From assembly GCA_023014335.1 (NCBI GenBank), contig JAECYW010000008.1, forward strand, positions 558,001-622,000: DNA of 64,000 nucleotides, read 5' to 3'. The notes below the pieces were generated by a model. That model made no database searches and was not told where the DNA came from. It worked only from the letters and a program-made list of their open reading frames with translations. This document shows positions 12,246 through 24,871 of this stretch, in pieces. Both the position numbers and the translations under genes were made by a program. Numbering within the stretch: the stretch's first letter is position 1; each line of letters starts with the position of its first letter. Origin of the DNA: Galerina marginata (Eukaryota; Basidiomycota; Agaricomycetes; Agaricales; Galerinaceae).

Positions 12246-12589
12246 CTCTATTCTCCTTCGTATCTTATCGTACAAGTTTCTTAATGCTAACAATTATTAC
12301 TACTTAAGAAGCAGGATGTAGCAGTTCCCACAGCAGGACCTTCGTCATGGGGTGGAACGTCGCTGACAAGGACCTAGCACAGTCTGACACCATTAAGTGT
12401 ACTTCACTTCACGCAAGTCGAATTATGTTATGTTGCATACCTCTCGTCTACATAAATACACCTCCCATCATTTATTCCGCCATAGGATCCCAGAAGTGTA
12501 CATCATAGTAAGTATATCCTACTTTTATTCAGCCTTAATTTTTCTTCCGACTCACGCGCACAATCACTAGGATTATTCCTACCGCAAAG
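12246..12589. other. Convergent intergenic spacer
   Basis: This lies between two genes converging on it and holds their 3' flanks. No open frame or repeat of note was seen. Confidence 0.4.
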
Positions 12590-13947
12590 TCATACTGGTG
12601 TATATGTCGGCGGTGCTTCGAATACCTCATTCGTCCTATCAGCTGCTGCAAACCGAATTCCGCTCTCTTCTTGCTCAACGGCTCCAGAGCCAGAGGGAAT
12701 TGGCTCCTGAGCAGTGGTGATGACGTCGGGCGCTGCTTGCGGTCCTCCAGGACCTTCCTGTGGCTTCCTTGGCCGTGGATTATTCCGTATCTCCTCGGCC
12801 TGGGACATTACAGGCTCTTCAGAATCCATTTCGAGATTGATCCGTCTTCCTTTCGTAAATGGAACCCTCCAGGCGACAGTAGGAATGTGATTAAAAGGTT
12901 CGAGGACTTCAGGGTCTTCAGAAATTTCTCCTGCGGCATGTTTCGATCCCTTTGCCCGGCGTCTAATGAAAGTGCCCAGAAGGACGAGCGCAATTACCGC
13001 CACAATGCAACTTCCGATGATAGCGCCATCCATGCGTGCCTTACGCGACGTCCTGGGGGATACGGCGTCGGTGATATTGTGAATGGTCAAGTACGAAAAC
13101 GATAAAGGGACCAAGTTTGAGTCGTTCGCGTTGTATATTACCTCGATTTGGTGCTTGCCTAAGGTATACTCCGGTGTTTGAAAGACTATCTGGTCCAATG
13201 ACAGCGGACTCTGTGCAAATCCGAGGTCTCCAACTGTGAAATTGACAGGAGCCCCGCCATCTATCGTATAGCTTGCCGTGGTGGGAAGACGGTGTGAAGT
13301 ATTGTTATAAAATCCCCACCAGGTAACAGACCTGCCTGTCGGTAGGAAGAGCGAGCCAATCAAAGTCGGAAATCCGATCAACACGTATGGAACCACCTAC
13401 CGATGAAATTGAGGTTCCAGGTGGCGCCTAAATGTTGTGTTGTAATTCCCTGCTCTTCTGCTGACCAGCCTACTCCGTACTGAATATCCGGATCGTTCCA
13501 TAGGTAGTAGACGTCTCCAGGAGAGGTCGGAGAGGAGGGGAAGTAAGCAATGTAATCCAACGCTACGGGACTTGCTGCTGAAGCATTGACATTAACAACA
13601 ACAGTATGTGTCCCGTCATCGTAGGGATAGCTGCAAAGGTCCCATCGGTTGTCCCCGTTTAATTTTGGGCTGGTAAACGTCCAAGTTATATTGCTATCGA
13701 GGACGCATTCCCAAGAAGGTGGAGAATTAGATAAAAAAATCCCTTTTACGACTACACTGGTTCCTTTAGTCACTTCAGCGAATGGACAAACATAAAACGG
13801 CCGAAATTTACCATTAAACGTATATGAGAAACTAGACTCGGACAGGGCAACGTGTAATGTGCCAGGCCGCACTGAGGTATCCGCAAACCAGCCATCACTG
13901 TACTTTATTTCTGGATCTGTGTTGTTTGTGATGAACCAGCGAACCAT
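12590..13947 (-). CDS. Single-pass membrane protein with two galactose-binding-like modules (paralog 2)
   Basis: It starts MVRWFITNNTDPEIKYSDGW, aligned with the ILVDDSDPSIQY signature of the paralogs, although the usual VDD is degenerate here. Module 1 ends with the family motif VALDYIAYFPSSP; module 2 begins DPDIQYGVGW. The intron 13336-13400 joins NFIG to RSVTWWGFYNNT. After module 2 come a short stalk, a helix (GAIIGSCIVAVIALVLLGTF), an IRRRAKG stop-transfer patch and an acidic, proline-rich tail ending APPTYTPV. About 430 residues in two exons. The terminal PPTY is a PPxY motif, shared in form with two paralogs. A surface sensor or adhesin role is inference. Confidence 0.75.
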
Positions 13948-14695
13948 GGCAAAAACTGATGGTGTAAGTGAAGAGCCGGGGGGGGACAAAATGGCCCCTT
14001 CGCAGACGAAGGTTTCCTCTATATACAAGGTTGAAGCTCACAGTTCGATTAGCATGTACTCCACTCCTTGTTGATAGGGTGTCGTTCATGCTTCCATCAA
14101 CCTAGTGCTGGGGACAAGTTCCTAAAGGCGCCTGGAATGCCCGTCGTTGGTTTGACAGCCGGAAAGCGACGCCGACCTGTAAATGTAGGAATGTACCTCC
14201 GACAAAGAAATGAAATGGGAACCTTCTTTAAAAATCCTCGGCTATGATTGGTCACGTATTATGGTCGTCGGTGCAGGGAAACGCCCTGGCCCCTGGCCTT
14301 GTAAGAACAAGTCGAAGGCTAATTGCATCACGTCAGTCAATTAATTCGAAGCCAACAGTTGATCCTGCTAATTTGAAGTTTCGAAATGGGTCCCCAGGTA
14401 AATTGCGCATTGCTTTGACCTTCAGAAACCTTTTTTCCTGCCTTTTGCGCCAGCGGTGATTGCACTGCCAGTTTGATTAGATACCCCAAAATACGACCGC
14501 GTCAAATACGGTATATAACCCAACGAGCTCAAACTCTTGCACCTACAATTGCGCTCCAATGTTAGAATTTCTGTAAACGCTTTCTATGAACTAAACCAGT
14601 CTGGAACTAGACAAATTTTGCCATTTTATACCCGGCATGGCTCATACAAGTTGTTCTACTGATTGGAGATTGTCAGCCTTGTTAGGGTGCGTCCG
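13948..14695. other. Intergenic spacer
   Basis: No convincing gene. From about 14450 rightward the sequence begins to resemble that near 18580, marking the left edge of the tandem duplication. Confidence 0.4.
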
Positions 14696-17180
14696 TTACA
14701 CCTTTGGCAAGTCCTCACGAATGTGAATACCACCAGTTGAGTGAATGGCTTCCAAACCAGTCCATTCATCACCCGAGAACGATTGATTGGAGGCGCTTGT
14801 TGAAGCCTCGGCCCCGGCTTCAAAAACGAGATTCGAGAGAATAATTGCTTCCCTCTGTCGGGTATCGTGTTCTGCGCTCCATTGTGGATCGCGCAGGTTC
14901 AGCATAAGCCTTGATATCATTGTGGTCGATAGTCTGGATGGTGGGTAACTGAGATGCATGACAGTAATTTGAAGAGACGGTATATTGACTCACACATTGG
15001 TGGTGGTTGATGTCATCCCTTTCAGATGGTCCTTCGCAAAGTTAGTAGGGCATTCATGGCTGCTGAGGGACACTGACCGGACAAAGCTACGTAGTTGATG
15101 CCTTGATATATAAGAAAATTAAGCAGTAAAGATTGTTGGACAAACCTCGAAGGACAAGATTACCGAGATAGATGCCAACACCATGACGCTGCGAAATATG
15201 GAATAAGTTTACTTGTAAACTTTCGTGACATGGAAGTCACCCAAAATATATTGTGCCTGCTCACACCGGAGAGATTAAGATTTTGGCCACTTCTTGAGGA
15301 AGAATTTTGCCTACCATCGCGCAACATAACAGTCAGAATGCTGAATCCTGCTCGTTTTGAAGTCAAAGATTTGTACAAGGTCAGGAGAAAAATCAAAGTG
15401 TCGAAGCTGACGTGCCCAGACCAAGCTTCTGCTAGTCCTAGAAGAAGTAAAAATCGTCATTGCTATGAGCAGTCATGGGAAATTGATAAAAATTACATAC
15501 CACGAGCCCTGTTGAAAAGGATGAGTTATTTCTCATGGACACAAGAGTGAGAGGACACACCCATTGTTTGATGGCGGGAGCAGGCAACCACTGCTGCTTA
15601 AATCTGATTTCAAATATTTGTCGCCCTTTTCGTGGAGAATCATGGAGCTCTATCGCACATCATGGATTATTTCGAGAATTGAGGACAAAGTCTTACGCAC
15701 CATCCCATAGGCGCTAACACCCACAGCGACTACAACGAGGAGGAAAAGTATCCGGCGGCTGCGACCATAAATTGCGTGGGTCCGCAATATAACGATGCCT
15801 AAAATATGGGAACTGAACTAATGAGTAAAGGAAAAACAAAGTGGACTAACCCCCAATTACGACTTGTGTGATCATAATTAGAAATTCGTGGTAGGCAACA
15901 CCTGTCAAACACCTATTACAGCCTGTGATGAATGGCTCGGCATTGCTCCTATATGATGTACTCACATCTAATACTGTTTTATACGAGAAAACAACGAAGC
16001 GCAGTTAATGCCTCACCTGGAGCCGATCCGGTTTAGAGCCAGACCAAAAGTACAGGTACAAGACGGGGATGTACCCGAGCATAACAGCGTATCGATTAAT
16101 GAAAAAGATCGTCCAACCAAGTGTGAATTTTCGTCTTGAAAGCCAGTATCGCTCGTATTCATCTTGAAAAGTAAGAAAGTAATCATAGTAAAGGACAACT
16201 GTGTAACACATGAACTCGGGGATGGGCACGAAGAAGCGAGGAACGAACCAAAGGAGGCAGAGAGGGTGCAGTTGTAGATAAATCTGAAATAGCAACATTA
16301 ATTTCCTGCATATTATAACAATTCTGACTACTTACAATTGAGTTTGTACGCTATCAGGGTCTCTTTGGTTATTATCCATGTGTCCGAGACTCGCTCTGGT
16401 CAGCTTGGAAAGGGCTAGGAACGGAAGTGGCTATCTAAGCCAAATCTTGATGGGCAATTGGTTCATCGTGACAGTAAGATTGGAACTCTAAGAACTTATA
16501 GTCTTGATCAGAACCTTGATTTATCGGGAGAAGCAATCATAGATTGGCATTTTCCCAAACGATCAGTGATGGATCAGTGCTCAAAAACCGATAGATTAAG
16601 AGAGGGGACAGACTCGAGGTCCAAGCAATACAAATTACGGATTCTAAGACCGGTCGTAGTGTATTTTCATAAGACTTAGGGGTCTGGAATCGTGGTGCGT
16701 ATGTATTGGGTTCATAAAGTTTCGTACTTGTGTATTTTCTGCCGGTCCAAATGTGCATTTTGAGAGCTGTCCGGGAGCTGTTCAGGACTCCAGCCTGAGG
16801 TCTCAGGAGCTGTCACGGTTTGTGGTGTTGCAACGATGACTGTTTGACGAGTTACGCAGCGCAACTGTCCTCCTAGTTTAGACGAAACATGATCTACTCG
16901 AGTATTATTTCTCTGACGTGGGACGCAGGACGTTCGAGTTCAGTAGGGCTGAGTATAAGTCCCTTTTTCACAAGTGTGTCGGCATGCTGATTAGATCAAG
17001 AGATTGGATTTCGGCACCGGACCGCCCACTCTGATTATTCACCGAATGGCAGCGGACATTCTTTTGACTCTTCACTGCACACTTGTCTACACGGTTATAT
17101 TTGATTCTCCTTACACATGAAAGTAGCGCTAAATTTTTCCAGACTCACGACAAATGTGGCTATCGAAACCTTAGTGGGAT
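14450..17180. repeat. Tandem duplication unit A (DUF6533 gene)
   Basis: It aligns with 18570-21740 in the same orientation. Shared landmarks include GGCTCATACAAGTTGT upstream of the gene end, the whole coding region, TTGCAACGATGACTGTTTGA, and GATTAGATCAAGAGATTGGA downstream. The repeat period is about 4.1-4.2 kb. The copies differ by many substitutions and small indels, so the duplication is not recent. Confidence 0.75.
14696..16379 (-). CDS. DUF6533-type multi-pass membrane protein (copy A)
   Basis: Agaricomycete integral membrane protein of unknown function with a GPCR-like layout. The ATG at 16379 opens MDNNQRDPDSVQTQ. The diagnostic DUF6533 motif follows as VVLYYDYFLTFQDEYERYW then FFINRYAVMLGYIPVLYLYF. 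Further helices are spread over short exons, including IFLLTLYKSLTSKRAGFSIL near 15350-15396. The tail SRLMLNLRDPQ is the usual cytosolic end. It stops at 14696 after EDLPKV, earlier than copy B. Many introns make the model approximate. Between the start and the DUF6533 motif this copy lacks 8 bp present in copy B, so the two copies cannot share the same frame there. Confidence 0.65.
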
Positions 17181-17575
17181 TTCACTATATACTGTATTAG
17201 GAGTTCGATCTCGACCAACATTGGACATTGATGACTATCTAAACCGCCTGCTTTTACATGGGAAGACTACCTCCACTCTTCCCGGTGTGGCACGATAACG
17301 CCATTTACTAGGAACGAGGCCATTTGGAGGCACGGGTGACTCCAACTTGCTAGTAACACGACGCCTTCGATCCCCTCGATCCCCTCTTCGACCTCAACGT
17401 CGTCCCGCCGTTTGGCAGGACGACCCCTTTGCCATCGTCATCCTCGGTGCTTTGCACATCGAACTTCGCGTAGACGTCTTCTCTTCCCTCAAATTTCGCG
17501 TTTCGGAGCCCTTTTTGCCTTCCACTCTTCACGCCACCTCATCCCTTTCAAACATCGCCTCTAGTACTCGGGCCA

Positions 17576-18480
17576 GTGCGTGCGGCTGGCGCAGGCAAGG
17601 CGCAGGCGTTGAATCTCGTCCTCGCACTGCGTCCGCTGTGTCAGGAATCTAATGTTGAGATTTCTTTTGCCCACGTTACGTTGTGTCGCCTCCCTGTCGT
17701 TAGAACAGCACTGGCTATCGCCATCTCCATCGTCTTCCTGATAAATATCGGGCGCTGGCAAGTCGGTGTTGCGTTTGTCATCCGTGCCTTCATCGTGGGT
17801 CCCATCGCCCTATTTATTGTTGAATCGACATTCAGCAGTACCTTCAGGTGGGGATTCTGCTCGCTCTTTGTTTCTGTAGCTTCCCTGGCCCCCTGACAGT
17901 CAGCGTATTCATCGTCGAGGTCGTGGCAATGGCATTGGTATTTGGTACACGCCTCCCTCCCTTTCATGGTCCGGGAACTGGTCGGTCCGGTTCTTCGCAT
18001 TCACTGCTGTGCCTTCTTCGTCTCCTCCGACGACCCCTCCACAATCTCTCTTCAAGACCATCAGCACTGCGGCTTCCCCTATTGCTAGCTCGTCCCTGGC
18101 CTTCCTGACCCTAACCACAGCCCTCCTTACCCTCATCAACGTCATCGCTATCCATGTTGGTGTGCGTAGCCGGCTGGCTGCTTGTATTCACAGGGGGAGT
18201 CATCATTGTTGGATTCGTCGTTGCAGGAGTCGACTTCGCCCAATTCCTTATCCTCATCTGAAGCATTGGATTTGGGGTCAACACGGTACACCACCATCGC
18301 CAGCCAGTGATCCCCTGCACCATCGTCTTCAGTGCAGTTCGCAATATGGTGCCCATCATCCCGTCCACTCTCACTCTCGATGCCCGCGTCAATGCCTCTT
18401 CGTCCTCTGTGCGGTGTCCCTGTTCTCCTTCCCTCGCGCGGGCGGCTGGTGAGCCGGAGGTTGTTGATTTGATTTAATTC
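17576..18480 (+). pseudogene. Possible degraded multi-pass membrane protein
   Basis: It lies in the spacer between the two DUF6533 units. On the plus strand three hydrophobic runs follow one another in shifting frames: TALAIAISIVFLINIGRWQV with VAFVIRAFIVGPIALFIVES (about 17700-17830), VFIVEVVAMALVFGTRLPP (about 17905-17960), and SSLAFLTLTTALLTLINVIA (about 18085-18150). Then VFTGGVIIVGFVVAGVDF appears in another frame. GT-AG boundaries could explain one shift (GTACCT at about 17838 to GACAG at about 17898) but not clearly all. It is not recognised. Confidence 0.35.
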
Positions 18481-18815
18481 ACCGTCCTCGGTGCCCACTT
18501 GGTATTCGAATTCGAATGCTGTGTCGTATTTTCCAGCTCAAGGAGGTTCTTCCGTCTTCAAGCTCATGTCCTTCTTTTTGCTTTGTTGCTACGCCAGCGA
18601 TGATTGCTCTGATCAGATGCGCCAAAATAAGGTCATTTCAAATACGAACGTAACGAGCTGTTACTGCAGTCCCGCTTTAATTTTGAAATTTATGTGAGCC
18701 CAATGAGTGCTGCAGGCAATCCCCTCATTGGATATAACACTCTAAATGCCTCATTTGTTATAACCAAAATTCGTCTGGAACAAAACCAATTTCGCCATTT
18801 AATATCCAGCATGGC

Positions 18816-20584
18816 TCATACAAGTTGTGCTACTGATTGGAAAGTGTTGGCCTTGTTAGGGTGCGTCCGCTGCGTCCAGTGCGAGTCCTCGGATATATAA
18901 ATACCACCATTGGAGTACATGGCTTCCAAACCAGCCCATTCCTCGTCCGTGAACGATTTATTAGAGTTTGTCGAAGCCTCGGCCACAACTTTAAAAACGA
19001 GATTTGAGAGAATAATTTCTTCCCTTTGTCGGGTATCATGTTCTGTGCCGAGGTGTGGATCGCGCAGGTTCAGCATAAGCCTTGATATCATCGTGGACGA
19101 AAGTCTTTTTTGTAGATAATGAAGATGGATGCAGTAAATCGAAGAGACGGCATATATATCGACTCACACATTGGTTGTGGTTGATGTCATCCCTCTCAGG
19201 TAGTCCTTTAAGAAGTCAGTAGGAGATTCTGGGCTGCTGAAGAACACTGACCGGACACAGCTGCGTAGTTGACTGGTTAACATATAAAAAAATTAAGCAG
19301 TAAGAATTGTTGGCAAACCTCGAAAGATAAGATTACCGAGATAGATGCCAGCACCATGACGCTGCGAAATACGAAATAAGTTTACTTGTAAAGATTCGAG
19401 ACACAGAAGTCACCCGAAATATATTGTGCCTGCTCACAGTAGAGATTAGGATTTTGTCCACTCCATGAGGGAGAATTTTGCCTACCATCGCGCAACATGA
19501 CAGTCAGTATGCTGAACCCCGCTCGTTTAGACGTTAAGGATTTGTACAAGGTCAGGAGAAAGACCAAAGTGTCGAAGATGACATGTCCAGACCAGGATTC
19601 TGCTAGTCCTAGAAGAAATAAAAATTGTAATTGCTATGAGTAGTAGCAATCAGGAATTATGAGAATTTACATACCCCGAGCCCTGTTGAATACGTCGATT
19701 TATTTCTCATGGACTCAAAAGTGGGAGATACACACCCGTTGCTTGATAGTGGGAGCAGGCATCCACTGCTGGTTAAATCCATTTTCGAATATGTGTCCCT
19801 TTTTACGACGAGAACGGAATGCTATTGCCAATCATATTAAGAAAAGGCAGATTATTTCAGGAATTAAGGAGAAAGTGGTACGCACCATGCCGTAGGCGGT
19901 AACAGCCACTGCAACTACAATGAGGAGAAAAAGTATCCGGCGGCTGCGACCATAAATCGCGTGGGTCCGCAATATAACGGCACCTAAAATATAGTAACTG
20001 AGCTGCTAATTAAAGAAAGAGCAAATAGACTAACTTCCAATTGCAACTTGTGAGACCACAATTAAAAATTCGTGGTAATCCCCAATAATTAAACACCTAT
20101 TACAAACCAAGATGAATGGCTTAGTGTTTCCTTTATATGCCATACTCACGTCTGGATTAATATTTTTCATATGACAAAACTATTAAGCATGATTTATGTC
20201 TTACCTGGAGTCGATCCGGTGCAGAGCCTGACCAAAAATACAGGTACATGACGGGGATGTTCCCAAGGATAAGAACATATCGATTGATGAAAAAGAGTGT
20301 CCAACCAAGTGTGAATTTTCGTGCCGAAAGCCAGTACCGATCGTATTCAGCTCGAATGGTAAGGAAGTAATCGTAGTACAGTATAACTGTGCGTGTGGAT
20401 GACACATAAATTTGGGGAAGAACATGAAGAAGCGAGGGACAAACCGAAGGAGGCGCAGAGGGTGCAGTTGTAGGTAAATCTGAAGTAACACAAATTGATT
20501 TCATGCCTATTGTTTAAAGTATAAAAATTCTTTTACTTACAGTTGAGTTTGTACGTTAGCAGGGTCCCTTTGTTTATTATCCAT
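18816..20584 (-). CDS. DUF6533-type multi-pass membrane protein (copy B)
   Basis: Tandem paralog of the gene at 14696-16379. The ATG at 20584 opens MDNKQRDPANVQTQ. The DUF6533 motif is VILYYDYFLTIRAEYDRYW then FFINRYVLILGNIPVMYLYF. A later exon has VFLLTLYKSLTSKRAGFSIL. The tail SRLMLNLRDPHLGTEHDTRQ is followed by a longer end (SQLV-type stop at 18816) than copy A. Just before the DUF6533 motif, 8 extra bases put the preceding stretch in a different frame from copy A, so one copy may be defective or spliced differently. Function unknown; membrane receptor-like by fold only. Confidence 0.65.
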
Positions 20585-20833
20585 GTGTCCGAGACTCGCT
20601 CTGGTCAGCTTGGAAAGGGCTAGGAACAGAAGTGGCTATCTAGGCCGATTCTTTATGGGCAATTGGTTCACGGTAACCGTAAGTTTGGAGCTACAAGAAC
20701 TTATAGTCTTTATCAGCACCTTGGGTTATCAGGAGAAGTAATCATAGATTGGCATTCTCCCAGACGGTCAGTGATGGATCAGCGCTCAAAGAAGGATCGA
20801 TTAAAGGAGGTACGGACTCGAGACTCAAGGGTT

Positions 20834-21205
20834 ACAACTTATTCCAATCATGGCATCTTGTTGTTAGAGACATCTAGTTCGTTCTACTTAGAACCAAGTT
20901 TTCACTGGATCTTTCTTTATGTTGTGGACTGGATCGCGCTCGAACTTGAATGAGGGGGATATTTGGCTGCCGAAGCGGTGATAAGTACAAGTGCATTAGT
21001 GATGCTTGATGGCCGACGTGCAGCACATTATGCAACTATCATTATGGGAAGAAAATAATCATAAGGTATCGCTGGTCAGGTCACCAGCCAACTTAGTTTG
21101 ATTTCAAATGACGGAAAGTTCTTTGTCGAGCCCTCGGTCGGTTCTCGACTGCACCCCAGTATCTAGCTAAAGTTAAGCGGCGTTTAGCGTGGCGCCGGGA
21201 TAGTC
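20834..21205. repeat. Insertion present only in DUF6533 unit B
   Basis: Unit A runs directly from the TCGAGG(T/A)C region into CAAATTACGGATTCTAAGAC. Unit B has about 370-380 extra bases between the same points. The insert ends GGCGCCGGGATAGTCTAAGC and has no clear terminal inverted repeat. It could be a solo repeat or a deletion in A. Confidence 0.35.
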
Positions 21206-21769
21206 TAAGCAAGTCAAATTACGGATTATGAGACTAGTAATTGTATACTTTCCCTACTATTTAAGGGTTTAGAGTTATACATTCTTATTGATAAAGTTTC
21301 GTATAAGTATGTGCATTTCCTGGGCGGTCCAAATGCTCATTTTGGGAGCTGTCACGGTTTGGGAAGTTGCAACGATGACTGTTTGATGAGTTCCTCAGTG
21401 CAACCGTCTTCCTATTTTAAACCAAGCGTGATTTATTATTTCTCTGACGTGGGACGCTGGACGTTCGAGGCAAGTTCGAGGTGAAGAAGAGCGTGAGTGT
21501 ATCGGGACGCTGATTAGATCAAGAGATTGGATTTTCGGCCCCGGACCGCCCATACCGATGTTCGCGGAATGGCATCGGACTTTCCTTTGTCTCCTCACCG
21601 AGCCTCACCGTGAACGGTGGCACGCGTTGTCGAGACTCGACACGTTTGTTCCTGATCATCCTTTATTTCCTACCTACTCACAGTAAAATTTGGTCGCTAA
21701 CCTTTCCAGATTCACAACACAGGTGGCCACCTACTTAACGTCGACTGGGCTAAGATATTATGGCTCGCC

Positions 21770-23290
21770 CTCTAGGAAGCGCAAAAATCGAGAACTGGGA
21801 TTTTTTGGAATATTTGAGTGCTTCTCGGATGCCTGCTATCTGGCTTGCCTGGTAAGTTGTTCAATTTATATTGCCGTAAATTTTTTTTGGCGATTCTTTT
21901 CCTTGTTTGTTCGCTTATTCCGTTCACATGTCGATGATTCTCTACATCGTTACCATAATGGCATTCGTCTGGCGGACGTCTCCGTTTCCTTCCGCTGCCG
22001 CTTCAACGGCTCCTGTTATCCCTGCGTCAATGTCAGCCCAAACCCTCGTCCCTAAAATTGACATCTCATTTGTCCTTGCCATTGGCTTGGTGTACTTCGT
22101 CCTTATTGCTGCAACGCCGAGAAAGTACGGCGAGATGATGGATCACGCATGGCAAAGGCGGATTTGGGGATGGATGCGGGATTACGATCCTGAAGCTAGA
22201 ATTGCAACCGGTGCTCTGGTGATGGAGGATTATACAACGGGAAAGGCGAGAACAAGGTCATGGAGGACCGTGCGCCCAAGCCCGGCAAGCTGGTAAACAA
22301 CAGCGCTGCAACCCCAGGAAAGGCTCAAACCGGGAAGATGGGTAACCCGCCGCCGGCAGTCACTGTACGCGCTGCCTCTCAACGTGGGATTGATGTCACT
22401 GCGACCAGTTCAGTCACTGTAGATGCCAAGGCTGCAAGAAAAGTTAGCCACTTCGACGAAGACCCTCCTTCCCCACGCGGGATTTTTCCTCCTGCTCTGC
22501 TTGCGGCCTTAGGCCCTCTCTCATATTCAAAATCCAACTCGGGTGTGGGTGCCCTTTCCCTCTCAAGTTCTCCGCAAAAGGAAACTGTACCAGATGTTGA
22601 GGAAGCCCCAATGTCCCAACAAACGATAGCGCGCGAAAATCAGAGTCGCAGGTCAATGGAGCTAGCCGAGAGAAGGCAACAAAGCCGACAGGATCCAATT
22701 CCAAAAAATAGGCCCGTGTTCAATTTGACGGTTAGCGCAGACTCGACTCGAAACGCTTGCGCTACAAAGTCGAAAGAGAAAACGATGCCAAGACTAGGAT
22801 GCAGTGATATGGGAAGCCAACTCAAAGCTAGATTGTCGCTGAACCGCGAAGGTGATGACGGCACTGGCCAAATTGCAAACAGATGGTCAAACTATTCGGG
22901 TTGTCTATGAAAGACCCTACTGCTGATACATTGCCGTCAGAAGAGGACCTTAAGCGATGTGGGTTCACGCAGGGTCAAGAGGAATTGAAGAGTGATCAAT
23001 GGAAAGCTTTCAAAAAAGTGAGTTAACGCCCGCCTGCCCTATGCTTTTGTCATTCTTTCTTGACCGCTCTTCATCCCGAATCCCTGGTTATCGCAGTTGC
23101 TGTGCTGATTTGTGTCACTTTTAGGATATCCGCGATGCATTTTCCTCTTCCCAGACCACTTCAACGTCCCAGCTATCGGAGAGTGTACTTCATATTCTTG
23201 AATGCTGGAATACACACTTGCGCACGAATGGCTTCCAAGGCAAGATAATTTCGCATGATGAATCCGACACACCTGGAACGACTCAATAGG
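21770..23290 (+). pseudogene. Relic of the polytopic membrane protein family
   Basis: Homologous to the minus-strand genes at 46392-50904 and 60338-64000. It starts abruptly inside the protein at EAQKSRTGIFWN; the next expected Trp codon is TGA (21815-21817), and the following LLAMP-like helix is shifted by one base. After an intron it resumes with SMILYIVTIMAFVWRTSPFP, a further helix (FVLAIGLVYFVLIAATPRKY) and RRIWGWMRD. A low-complexity tail follows, then QMVKLFGLSM and DLKRCGFTQG, which match the C-terminus of the 60-kb copy (KMVKLFDLLS, DLTEYGLTWE). The N-terminal two thirds are missing. It is a 5'-truncated pseudogene on the opposite strand from the intact copies. Confidence 0.7.
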
Positions 23291-23566
23291 CAGTTTATTA
23301 CGTTTTGAACAGAGATATTTTAGCGAACAAGGATGACCTCGACAATATGGTGCGCTGTAAAAATCCAAGTATTAGCACCTCATCGTCTCCAACAGTGTCC
23401 AGATCTTCCAAGAGGTCTCAAAAGTTTGAGATTCCCAGCCCTCTGCTTGTTGCAAAAGGAGGTGACTGACGCTGTTGACAAAGTAATTGGATTGTCGATC
23501 TAAAATACAACTCAAGTAGAGTAAATCTTTACATTTAGGCCAGAGCCTTGGTTGTCAAAAATGTAT

Positions 23567-24871
23567 CTACCGCCTAAAGAACGTGGTTTCTTGGAATGTA
23601 CGGGTGACGGAAAACAGTGGCTCTGGCTCCGGCTCTCGTCTCACTACAGTTCCAGTAACGACAACAGGTTTACGTCGAAACACCCTTCCAAGGACAGCCA
23701 GAACGAGTAGTCCTGCAACAACACCGCCAATTGCACCTAGAGGGAATTTGGAATGTGTAGAGTTGGATGTGGATGTGTTCGTTGAGGAGCCTGTGGTCGC
23801 TTCAAATATGACAGAGTCAATCCAAAGCATCTGCAATCGCGAAGGAGCGGTTAATCCAGATGCAACTACTTTACAAATTTCAATGTACCTGGGAACCTGT
23901 GGCCTCTCCCAACTCTACGTGTAGTGAATGGCTCCCAGGGACAAGGTCTTGGTGGAAGAACTGAGAAGGGGTCCACAATGATGCATCAATCGTTTGCGTC
24001 CCATTGAAAGGCGCGAAAGCTATTGGGGCACCTCCGTCGACAGAGAACGAAGCCGCCAGCTTTCCGTCTCCTTGATTTAATAGCCCATAAACGGAGATGG
24101 TTGATCCTATATGCAATTACCACTGAGATCGATGACTGTCAGAATGGAGATGGATTCTTACTCGCCTGTGAAGGCAAAATTCATTGACGATCCGTTCGTC
24201 TTAGTTCCAGTCAGGGTTCCTTTATAGGGAAGACCAGCTGGAACGTTACTACTTGTGGAATTAGTCCAACTGCCGGAGTATCGAATGGATCCGTCGGCAT
24301 CGTCGACGATAAGGTCGAGGCCAACAAGGCCAAAACTTCCAACATCTTGATTCGGTGTATACGTTAGGTAATCGATAGCAAATTGTCCTGCTGTTGGAAA
24401 CACTTTGAGAGAGTGATATATGGTGGAGTCTAGGCCCTGTAAATTCCAAATATTGACAGAGGTCTGGGACTGGCGAAGATGATGATGTCCAATTCACTGA
24501 ATAGCATTGGCTTCAGTTTAATGGGGACTCACCTTGACATTAGGAAAAGAGTTGATAATCCCCGGCCTGATGGTCGTACCATCGATAGTATAGTTGAACG
24601 CGACGCCGCTCTTCCCCGGAGCATAGATACTAACGTCAGTTCCTAAGGAACAAGGTTTCGTCAATTCTATAGGAGCGTTAGGTAAAATACGTAGAAACTC
24701 GCCGTAAAAGAGAAAAGAGAAGGACGGCGCTGATGTTGTACGTGTATCAGTGGCACATACGGAGAGGGTGCGATTGAAGAGCGAGTCTATGTTCGTCTGA
24801 TGCGTCCACTGAGTGCCAGAATATATGATATCGAAGACCTTGGAATCATCGAGCAGAACGGATGCCCCCAT
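23567..24871 (-). CDS. Single-pass membrane protein with galactose-binding-like modules (paralog 3)
   Basis: It starts MGASVLLDDSKVFDIIYSGT. Exon 1 ends in INSFPNVK before a GTGAGT donor; exon 2 begins GLDSTIYHSLKVFPTAGQ and carries the family motif FAIDYLTYTPNQD and module 2 (LIVDDADGSIRYSGSW). The intron after FAFTG joins to STISVYGLLNQGDGK. The last exon has a Thr/Ser stalk, a helix (LGAIGGVVAGLLVLAVLG) and VFRRKP. Unlike the other three paralogs, its tail is short (ending TTFFRR) and has no PPxY motif. Four exons. Ligand unknown. Confidence 0.7.

Larger units (their letters stand above)
18570..21740. repeat. Tandem duplication unit B (DUF6533 gene)
   Basis: Second copy of the unit described at 14450-17180, same orientation. 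It is longer mainly because of about 380 bp near 20830-21210 that has no counterpart in unit A. Confidence 0.75.

Noticed and set aside
21110..21210. 5S rRNA-like or SINE-like string (AAGTTAAGC...)
   Set aside because: The resemblance is limited to a few bases and no internal promoter boxes were found.
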